Source: Bradyrhizobium sp. WSM1743 (GTDB taxonomy: Bacteria; Pseudomonadota; Alphaproteobacteria; Rhizobiales; Xanthobacteraceae). From it: DNA of 64,000 nucleotides. Below are positions 57,534-64,000 of this stretch, in pieces. Each line of letters begins with the position of its first letter. Positions within the stretch are counted from its first letter, which is position 1. The position numbers were made by a program, and so were the translations under genes. The notes beneath the pieces were generated by a model. It worked only from the letters and a program-made list of their open reading frames with translations. It searched no databases and was not told where the DNA came from. The stretch is taken from NCBI RefSeq assembly GCF_000473065.1, contig NZ_KI421494.1, positions 110,752 through 174,751 of the forward strand. The letters run 5' to 3'.

Positions 57534-60011
57534 TTGATAAGACAGCGCTCTTTGCTGACGCCTGGTCCATTGTCGTTATCGCCGGCGGTCAGGAGCCAGA
57601 TGCAGCTTGATCTTGCATCGCGCGATTGCGAGTTCAAGGAAGTGACCGCCTGCATGAGGCGGCTGATGCTCAACTTGCTCGGAAACGCTGACGACTATTC
57701 GGTCGTACCTATTCAGGGAGGCGGCTCCTTTGCGACGGAGGCCGCTCTCTCTTCATTTGTGTCCCGAGCCCACAGGCCGCTCGTTTGCATAAACGGCATC
57801 TATGGCGAGCGCATTTTGCAAATTTTGCGGCTGTGGGGCGTCGAAGCGCTGAAGCTTGTGAAGCGAGCGACCGATCCTTTGGATCCTCAAGAAATTGGCG
57901 AGCATCTGAGCCGAAATCCTGGCGTTACGCACCTGTGCTTCGTGCATTGTGAGACGACAACCGGAATCGTCAATCCGCTGGACGCAATCGTAGAGGAGGC
58001 GAGAAGACGTGGCGTAAAGACCATCGTCGATGGGATGAGTTCCTTCGGCGCCCTCAATATCGACCTGAGCCAGCGTGGACCTGACGTCCTGGTCACGTCG
58101 AGCAACAAGTGCATAGAAGGGCCGCCGGGAGTGGCGTTTGTCATCGCCTCCCGCGAGCTGCTGGAGAATGCGGTTCAAGAACCGAGGTCGTTTGTGCTCG
58201 ACGTGAGAGATCAATGGATCTCGCTCGAGCGCACCGGTGAGTGGCGCTCGACCCCTCCCACCCACATTGTTCAGGCAACGACAAAGGCCCTGAAGATTCT
58301 GCACGAGGAGGGCATCGATGCCAGGCGCTGCAGGTACGAGAAGGTCCGGGACGATCTCGTCAAAGAACTCGAAGGACTGGTGTCTCCGCTGCTGTCCGCG
58401 GACTTGCAGTCGCCGGTCTGCGTCGCGTTTACTGCGCCGTCGGGAATCGTAGACCAGACAGGATTCGATGGGCTTTATCGCCACTTGGCGGCCCACAACC
58501 TTTACATCTACTCAAAGCTGCATCTTGCCACGCGGAGTTTTCGCGTCGGTTGCATTGGGGAAATCCAATCCAGCTGGATCGAGCAGTTGGGGTGCGCTTT
58601 TCGTACATATTTCCGGTCCGGTCAGGCTCGGTTAGCAAGGCCGATGTCGGGCCAAGAGGCATGCGGGGCTCGCGTAAAGATGCCGGCTCGAGCGGCTGAG
58701 GACCCGCGGCTGCCGTTTTCGGCCGAGACTGCTGTTCTGCATGCGGGCTATCGGCGAGACCCGGTGACGAAAGCCGTCGCAGTGCCGATTTACCAGAATA
58801 CGGCTTATGAACTCGATGGCGATCTAAACCACATCGCTGACGTCTACAACGTCAAGGCCGATGGGTTCACCTACACAAGGATCATCAATCCAACGACCCG
58901 CGCGCTTGAAAGGCGCTACGCCGCCGTCGATATGGGAAGCGACTCGCTCGCCGTTGCGTCAGGTCAAGCAGCGACGTTCCTTGCGATCGTCAACCTGTCA
59001 AGTGGCGAAGTGGGGGACAATGTCGTCGCCTCGCCGTATCTATATGGCAATACCTGGAACCTGCTCCACAACACATTAAAGCGTCTTGGGATCAGCGTGA
59101 GGACGGCCGATCCTCGAAGGCCCGAGACGTTTGAACGTGCCATTGATGATCGCACGATATGCCTGTTCGGAGAGGTGATTTCGAATCCTTGTCTGATTCC
59201 GCTCCCGGTCAAACAGCTGGCGGAGATCGGCCGAAAGTACGGCGTGCCTTTGGTCGTGGACAATACGACAACGCCACTGGTATGCCGGCCGTCAGATCTC
59301 GGCACTGCTATAACGACGTACTCCGCAACGAAATATATATGCGGCCACGGGACGACGCTCGGTGGACTGATCGTTGACAACGGCGAGTTTAGCTACCGGG
59401 GAGCCTCTCGCTTTCCCTTGTTCAACCGTCCCGACGATGCGCATGGCGGAATTGTTTGGCATAATGCGGTGCGCGATGTCGACGATCTTGGAAAGAGCGA
59501 GTTTCTTCTTAAGGCTCGCATGACCTGGTTGCGCGATACCGGGGCGGCCATCGCCCCGTTTGCGAGCTTTCAACTTATCCAAGGGCTTGAAACGCTGCCA
59601 CTTCGCATGAAGCAGCACTGCGCGAATGCCAGGATCGTGGCCGACGCTCTCAAGGAGCATCCAAAAGTGCGCCGTGTCTTCTACCCGGGACTCTTTGAAG
59701 GCGCCGATCGGGAAACCGTTGAACAGACACTCAATGCTGCATACGGACACGGGGCCATGGTCATGTTCGAAGTGGAGGACGAACAAGCCGGGCGCAAGTT
59801 CATCCAGAACGTCGACTTGATGTATCACGTTTCGAATGTAGGCGATGCCCGCACGCTCGTGACCCATCCTGTCTCGACGACCCACACCACCGTCCCGCGG
59901 GAAAAGCGCGAAGCCGCCGGCATATTTGGCGGCTCGATCCGGCTTTGCGTCGGCATTGAAGATGTCAACGACATCCTGCGCGATCTGGACAAGGCGCTTT
60001 CCGCAATCTGA
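57534..60011 (+). CDS. rtxA: RtxA, bifunctional rhizobitoxine biosynthesis enzyme
   Basis: About 825 residues from a TTG at 57534, chosen because GAGGAGGAA lies just upstream and the protein then starts LIRQRSLLTPGPLSLSP, typical of class V aminotransferases. Residues ~1-370: class V aminotransferase domain (VPIQGGGSFATEAALSSF, HCETTTGIVNPLD, VDGMSSFGALNIDL, PLP Lys in TSSNKCIEGPPG). Residues ~405-825: Cys/Met-metabolism PLP enzyme like O-acetylhomoserine sulfhydrylase (TAVLHAGYRRDPVTKAVAVP, YTRIINPTTRALE, PLP Lys in YSATKYICGHGT, VTHPVSTTHT). This fusion is the known RtxA layout. The N-half is linked to serinol formation and the C-half to joining serinol and O-acetylhomoserine into dihydrorhizobitoxine. 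Confidence 0.93.
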   Translation: MIRQRSLLTPGPLSLSPAVRSQMQLDLASRDCEFKEVTACMRRLMLNLLGNADDYSVVPIQGGGSFATEAALSSFVSRAHRPLVCINGIYGERILQILRLWGVEALKLVKRATDPLDPQEIGEHLSRNPGVTHLCFVHCETTTGIVNPLDAIVEEARRRGVKTIVDGMSSFGALNIDLSQRGPDVLVTSSNKCIEGPPGVAFVIASRELLENAVQEPRSFVLDVRDQWISLERTGEWRSTPPTHIVQATTKALKILHEEGIDARRCRYEKVRDDLVKELEGLVSPLLSADLQSPVCVAFTAPSGIVDQTGFDGLYRHLAAHNLYIYSKLHLATRSFRVGCIGEIQSSWIEQLGCAFRTYFRSGQARLARPMSGQEACGARVKMPARAAEDPRLPFSAETAVLHAGYRRDPVTKAVAVPIYQNTAYELDGDLNHIADVYNVKADGFTYTRIINPTTRALERRYAAVDMGSDSLAVASGQAATFLAIVNLSSGEVGDNVVASPYLYGNTWNLLHNTLKRLGISVRTADPRRPETFERAIDDRTICLFGEVISNPCLIPLPVKQLAEIGRKYGVPLVVDNTTTPLVCRPSDLGTAITTYSATKYICGHGTTLGGLIVDNGEFSYRGASRFPLFNRPDDAHGGIVWHNAVRDVDDLGKSEFLLKARMTWLRDTGAAIAPFASFQLIQGLETLPLRMKQHCANARIVADALKEHPKVRRVFYPGLFEGADRETVEQTLNAAYGHGAMVMFEVEDEQAGRKFIQNVDLMYHVSNVGDARTLVTHPVSTTHTTVPREKREAAGIFGGSIRLCVGIEDVNDILRDLDKALSAI

Positions 60012-60042
60012 CAACCTGCAAGGCGATCAGGAGGAGGTTCTC

Positions 60043-61101
60043 ATGAATCAGGCAGACGCTTGGAAATTGAGGTCATCACGCTATGAGGCCGTTCAATTCA
60101 GCCGAGAAATCAACAGGCAGCTCTCCGAGCTGAGGCCCGACAACATAACGGGAGCGGCTTATATTGGCAAAGATTACGCTGTCATCACAGCGTGTACGCT
60201 TGCGACTGTGTCGGTCTCATGGTGGCTCTACCCGCTGGCCGTCCTTCTGATTGGTGCCTATCAGCGCGGATTGACAACCATCGCTCATGATGCGGCTCAC
60301 CGCACGCTCGCGAAGAACACGACCTGGAACTACGTTCTGGGCATTCTGTTCGCCTCCTATCCCTTGTTCCAGCGCCACTGGGCCTACCGGATCTCGCACG
60401 TCTATTTGCATCATCCCTATCTCGGAGATCCGGACAAGGATCCCGACCTGAAGTTCTTCCTGGCCAGCGGCGTTTACGACGTGCAGCCTCCGGAGCGGTA
60501 CGCTTTCAACATGATCTGGAAGCCGATCTTCGGGGGCGCGACAATAGCGTATCTGAAGTATCTTTGGGCCAATCGATTCTCGATCACAGATGTCGAGGAT
60601 CAGAGCCGCTCAGGCATACTTATCGACAAGTATGGCTTCTATCTCTTCTGGATCAGCATCCTGGCCGGATCATATGCTGTTGGGCTGCTCCATATCGTTG
60701 TCCTGTTTTGGATCGTGCCCTATCTCACCACGTTTCAGGTCCTCGGATGGTTTATCGAGCTAGCCGAGCACTCACCTATGTGCGAAACCGAGACGCAGAA
60801 CGTCTATCTCACCAGGAATCGGAAAGGAAATTTCCTCGAGCGGGCCATCCTCGGGCAGAATCTGGATGAGTACCACCTTGAGCATCACCTTTCGCCGGGG
60901 ATCCCGTTTTGGCTGCTGCGCAAAGCTCAGAAAATCCGAATGCAGGATCCGAACTACGCCAAGGTTGCCGCGACCTGGGGCGGGCTCTTTGTCAAGGGAC
61001 CTCAAGGTCAACCCAGCGTCATCGCTCAGTTAAAAGAGCGAAATCGACGCTTGTATGAGCAGGCCGTTGCCGAGGTTCGCGCGCGAGGGCAGGTCGCGTG
61101 A
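60043..61101 (+). CDS. rtxC: RtxC, dihydrorhizobitoxine desaturase
   Basis: 352 residues, starting at the ATG at 60043 after AGGAGGTTCTC. Three histidine boxes of membrane fatty-acid desaturases are visible: HDAAHR, HVYLHH and EYHLEHH. Hydrophobic segments occur around residues 45-75, 95-115 and 205-245. It introduces the enol-ether double bond that converts dihydrorhizobitoxine to rhizobitoxine. It lies 31 bp after rtxA, and its TGA overlaps the GTG of the next gene (GTGA). Confidence 0.92.
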   Translation: MNQADAWKLRSSRYEAVQFSREINRQLSELRPDNITGAAYIGKDYAVITACTLATVSVSWWLYPLAVLLIGAYQRGLTTIAHDAAHRTLAKNTTWNYVLGILFASYPLFQRHWAYRISHVYLHHPYLGDPDKDPDLKFFLASGVYDVQPPERYAFNMIWKPIFGGATIAYLKYLWANRFSITDVEDQSRSGILIDKYGFYLFWISILAGSYAVGLLHIVVLFWIVPYLTTFQVLGWFIELAEHSPMCETETQNVYLTRNRKGNFLERAILGQNLDEYHLEHHLSPGIPFWLLRKAQKIRMQDPNYAKVAATWGGLFVKGPQGQPSVIAQLKERNRRLYEQAVAEVRARGQVA

Positions 61102-61916
61102 CGTTGCTACGGCCAGAGAGCGCCCGAGTCGTGGTCGGCGTCACTTCGAACCGTCTTCTGGTCGATGGTGTGCATCGCGACTGGTTGCGGCGCAAGTACT
61201 TGCAGGCACTCCATCGTCATGCGGGAGTGGCTTGCGTCATATTGCCGACGGTCGACGCCGAAGATGCGAGGGAGGAGGTCGCCCCGGCGATCATCCGCCG
61301 GCTCGACGGCTTGGTGTTGACAGGTGATGAATCGAACATCGACCCCGCCGTCCTGAGAGCGCCTGCGTCCTTGACGCAGGCTGATCGGCAGGACATTGAG
61401 GTTGGGATCCTTGACCGTCCGCGGGACAGGCTCTCTGCCGTAGCCATAGAGAGCGCCATCGCGCTCGGAATGCCTATTCTGGGCATCTGCCGTGGGCTTC
61501 AGGAACTCAACGTCTATTTCGGCGGCACGCTCCGCTCATCGCTTGCGGAGTGGAGGCCGGAAAGTGGCGCGATGCATGCCGAGAAGCCAGATCGTCCAAG
61601 AGACCGTCAGTACGACGCCGCGCACAGCGTCAGGATATGTTCCCATGGCGCGCTTTTTCCAATCGCGCGGACGATCGAAGCGCAAGTCAACTCGCTGCAC
61701 AATCAAGGCATCGAGGCGCTTGCCCCGGCGCTGAGGCGGGAGGCGTGGGCGCCTGACGGCTTGGTCGAGGCGGCTTCGGTCATTGGCGCCCCGACCCTCC
61801 AAATCGGTGTGCAATGGCACCCCGAATGGCACGTCTCAACCGATCTCCTCAGCAAGCAACTGTTCAAGGCATTTGGAGAGGCGTGTGTTGGGTACTACCG
61901 AACTCAGAAGAACTAG
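61098..61916 (+). CDS. Class I glutamine amidotransferase-like protein of the rtx operon
   Basis: 272 residues starting at a GTG that overlaps the rtxC stop. The peptidase C26-like core has PILGICRGLQELNVYFGG (Cys nucleophile in GICRG) and LQIGVQWHPEWHVS (catalytic His, then Glu). TSNRLLVDGVHRDWLRRKY and DGLVLTGDESNIDP fit PuuD-like gamma-glutamyl hydrolases. It may remove a glutamyl or similar group from an intermediate, possibly together with the ATP-grasp enzyme two genes downstream. By position it is rtxD of the described rtxACDEFG set, which I cannot verify. Confidence 0.85.
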   Translation: MTLLRPESARVVVGVTSNRLLVDGVHRDWLRRKYLQALHRHAGVACVILPTVDAEDAREEVAPAIIRRLDGLVLTGDESNIDPAVLRAPASLTQADRQDIEVGILDRPRDRLSAVAIESAIALGMPILGICRGLQELNVYFGGTLRSSLAEWRPESGAMHAEKPDRPRDRQYDAAHSVRICSHGALFPIARTIEAQVNSLHNQGIEALAPALRREAWAPDGLVEAASVIGAPTLQIGVQWHPEWHVSTDLLSKQLFKAFGEACVGYYRTQKN

Positions 61917-61925
61917 AGGCCGGTT

Positions 61926-62948
61926 GTGACATTTCAAACGAAACGTGGTCCGTGCACGTCGAAAGGACAGTCCCTCGGAGCAGATGCACGCGTCCGGTCC
62001 TGCGAGGGCCGGGCGCCGCCTCGCGGGCACAGGAAGACTGGGCGATTGGCGAATAGCTTCGCTCTGGGAGTTCTATTTGTGGCGCTTTATGTCGTCGTGA
62101 GCGCGGCAGGCGAGGTTTATGCGGCGTCGTATTTTCAGCAAGCGGATGTGTTCGTCGCGCTCCTGCTGTCCTTCGCTGTGGTTTGTCTGATGTTCAATCT
62201 CCTGGCTCGTCACGAGGGAGGCGGGGCAACGGTGGCGAAATCGTCGCTCCTGGTCTTCGTCGCGCTCAATGTCGTGACAGCGATCAACTGGATCGGCCTA
62301 TTTATCGGACTGAAATACGCTGAACCTGCGATCGTCGTCGCCTTCATGGTGGCGCTGGGGCCCACCGCAACAGTGTGGTTAAACGCACTGATCAGGCGCC
62401 AGGGTGCCCCTCCGGCATCCGATATTTCCGTGAGCGTTACGATCGCAACGATCGGGAGCTACATGATTTGGATCTCGGCCAGCGGCAACGCAGGCGTGGA
62501 GTGGGGGGCACGATCGTGCTTTGGCATCATCTTGGCGATCGTGGCCGGCCTATCGCTGGCCCTTACAAATATACTTGTCAAACTGCTGTTCGACCGTGGG
62601 TTTTCTGGCCGGAAAGTCCTGGCGCATCGCTTTTATGGAACGATTCTCTTGCTGCTGGGACTGGTCGACCATTCATCTATCGTGCCTGAGATCTCGCAGC
62701 ATTGGTTTGCGATCGCGGCAATTGGGCTATCGACGATCATTGTTCCTTTGCTCTTGATCCAGCAGGGCATTCGCCGGGTAGAGCCCTTCACCGTCAACAT
62801 GGTGCTGTCCACTGCCCCTATCATCACCTTCCTGTTCCAGTACTTCGATTCTCGCATCGTGCCTTCGTTACATACGTTCATAGGAAATGCTCTCATTACG
62901 GCTGTCGCTGTCGGCAACATCTACTTGCAGTATCGGAGATCCGCATGA
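61926..62948 (+). CDS. DMT-family (EamA-like) membrane transporter of the rtx operon
   Basis: 340 residues from a GTG at 61926 (AGAGG lies 8 bp upstream); a TTG at 62047 near LANSFALGVLF would give a more typical ~300-residue protein, and the first 40 residues are not family-like. Around ten hydrophobic segments are seen, for example FALGVLFVALYVVVSAAG, LLVFVALNVVTAINWIGLFI and IGLSTIIVPLLLIQQGI. EamA proteins export amino-acid-like solutes, so export of rhizobitoxine is an attractive guess. The stop overlaps the next ATG (ATGA). Confidence 0.85.
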   Translation: MTFQTKRGPCTSKGQSLGADARVRSCEGRAPPRGHRKTGRLANSFALGVLFVALYVVVSAAGEVYAASYFQQADVFVALLLSFAVVCLMFNLLARHEGGGATVAKSSLLVFVALNVVTAINWIGLFIGLKYAEPAIVVAFMVALGPTATVWLNALIRRQGAPPASDISVSVTIATIGSYMIWISASGNAGVEWGARSCFGIILAIVAGLSLALTNILVKLLFDRGFSGRKVLAHRFYGTILLLLGLVDHSSIVPEISQHWFAIAAIGLSTIIVPLLLIQQGIRRVEPFTVNMVLSTAPIITFLFQYFDSRIVPSLHTFIGNALITAVAVGNIYLQYRRSA

Positions 62949-64000
62949 AAGAACGGAATTGTGTAATCGTAGACGCATACTCTACCGGCCGATACCTACC
63001 GGAAGAATTCAAGCGCTATGGAATTGGAACTGTGCATGTGATGTCGGCTGCACAGATTCCGCCGATATTCCAATCGCATTTCAATGCGGATCTGTATGAT
63101 GAAGTCATTCGCCCCAGCGAGCGCATGGGATATGACGACATCGTTGATTATCATCTTCAGGCTCTCCATGGCCGGGAATTGGAGTTCGTTATCGCGGGCT
63201 GCGAGACCGGAGTTGAACTCGCCGATTCTTTGTCGGAGCGGCTGGGCTTACCATCAAATGGGACCGCACTATCCGCTGCTCGGCGTGACAAAGCGCGATT
63301 GTCTTGCGCGCTGAGCTCTGCAGGCGTGCGATCGATCAGACAAGTCGTGTCCGACAGTCCTGCAGAGATCGCGAGGTGGAAGCGTGAAGCGAAATTCGAT
63401 CAGATCGTGATCAAGCCGCTAAACAGTACGGGTACCGAGGATGTATTCTTTTGCTCGACAGATGCTGATATTCAGCGGGCTCTGAGCGCAATTGTCGGGA
63501 AGACGAACCGTGTCGGAGCGTTGAATCGCTTTGCCCTTGGCCAAGAAAAAATAAACGGCCAGCAATATACCGTAAATGCCGTCTCGATCGACGGGGAAGC
63601 CTTCGTTACGGAGGCCTGGACCTATGACACGGTTCCGATTGAGAGGGCATCATCGGTCTGCTCACTTGAGAGATTGTTGGAGGGCAGCGAACCAATCGTT
63701 CAGGAACTGTCCGACTACTTGATGCGTGCGTTGCAGGCACTACAGATCGTCGACGGACCGGCTCATGCTGAGATCATCGTCGATCATCGGGGACCGGTTC
63801 TGGTGGACTTCGGAGCAAGGCTTCAAGGGACCATGTCGGCAAAAGCACGAACGATGGCGTTGGGGCACAACCATATGAGCCTGACGGCCTGGCGCTACGC
63901 AGATCCCAAGGGCTTTGGTGAATATATGCGGTTGCGCGGGCCCTACAAGCGGCAGGCTCACGCACTTTGCGTCTCGCTGATCTCAGATATGGGCGGTGTC
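62945..64000 (+). CDS. ATP-grasp ligase of the rtx operon (3' end outside the window)
   Basis: At least 352 residues, open to the window end. The N-terminus reads MKERNCVIVDAYSTGRYLPE. The ATP-grasp core has RDKARLSCALSSAGVRSIRQ, QIVIKPLNSTGTEDVFFCS (nucleotide-binding Lys and glycine loop), KINGQQYTVNAVSIDGE and HAEIIVDHRGPVLVDFGARL (acidic metal-site residues). It belongs with carboxylate-amine/peptide ligases. With the glutamine amidotransferase it could add and later remove an amino acid on a pathway intermediate. It overlaps the transporter stop by 4 bp, so it is translationally coupled. Confidence 0.8.
   Translation, partial: MKERNCVIVDAYSTGRYLPEEFKRYGIGTVHVMSAAQIPPIFQSHFNADLYDEVIRPSERMGYDDIVDYHLQALHGRELEFVIAGCETGVELADSLSERLGLPSNGTALSAARRDKARLSCALSSAGVRSIRQVVSDSPAEIARWKREAKFDQIVIKPLNSTGTEDVFFCSTDADIQRALSAIVGKTNRVGALNRFALGQEKINGQQYTVNAVSIDGEAFVTEAWTYDTVPIERASSVCSLERLLEGSEPIVQELSDYLMRALQALQIVDGPAHAEIIVDHRGPVLVDFGARLQGTMSAKARTMALGHNHMSLTAWRYADPKGFGEYMRLRGPYKRQAHALCVSLISDMGGV

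Noticed and set aside
57068..58496. Minus-strand frames of 201 and 247 codons over rtxA
   Set aside because: They are antisense to the well-supported rtxA and its leader, with composition explained by rtxA codon bias.
1..64000. tRNA genes, CRISPR arrays or an integrase attachment site
   Set aside because: No cloverleaf-like sequence, regularly spaced repeat or intact integrase was found while reading both strands; a dedicated scan was not possible.

Overview
The window looks like part of a Bradyrhizobium symbiosis island. The evidence is a rhizobitoxine operon at the right end, groESL behind a NifA/sigma-54 promoter, type III secretion (tts) boxes, a NopT-like fragment, decayed nodPQ, an orphan FixJ-type regulator, many short Bradyrhizobium-type proteins, and a dense litter of broken insertion sequences. 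Gene density is low and a large share of the recognisable homology is in pseudogenes. I saw no rRNA, tRNA or CRISPR array.

Layout. 1-3.8 kb is an IS graveyard (IS3, IS66 and an integrase-core DDE transposase). 3.8-16.1 kb, all on the minus strand, holds an ATP-grasp ligase, an acyl-CoA/AMP ligase, a GcrA-like fragment, an M20 peptidase, a dead flavin reductase, a divergent TrpD-like protein, and a coupled biotin-dependent acyl-CoA carboxylase (carboxyltransferase, biotin carrier, biotin carboxylase). An acyl-CoA dehydrogenase follows at 23-24.7 kb. 16.1-22.9 kb is an accessory stretch with small proteins, two tts boxes, a NopT C-terminal fragment, a DUF7694 protein, and pRiA4b ORF-3-like and IS256 remnants. 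25.6-27.8 kb is groESL. 28.3-38 kb holds an FkbM methyltransferase, a flavin-dependent hydroxylase-like protein beside a broken class II aldolase, a carbonic anhydrase/nuclease pair and small exported proteins. 39-41.7 kb is a cobalamin riboswitch with metE. 43-50.5 kb holds a hemerythrin-like protein, a FixJ-like regulator with a collapsed sensor kinase, and many small conserved proteins. 51.6-55.7 kb is an intact sulfotransferase followed by broken nodP and nodQ. 57.5-64 kb is the rhizobitoxine operon (rtxA, rtxC, glutamine amidotransferase, DMT exporter, ATP-grasp), cut by the window end.

Less expected signals are: six dispersed copies of a MerR-type promoter, each with a 19-bp spacer; a pair of related putative small-RNA genes, one of them sitting between such a promoter and a terminator; a one-strand set of ligase and carboxylase genes that could be an undescribed metabolic cluster; and cobalamin-controlled methionine synthase on the same island as a toxin that blocks methionine biosynthesis. 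Functional calls come from motifs and remembered family patterns; no search could be run.
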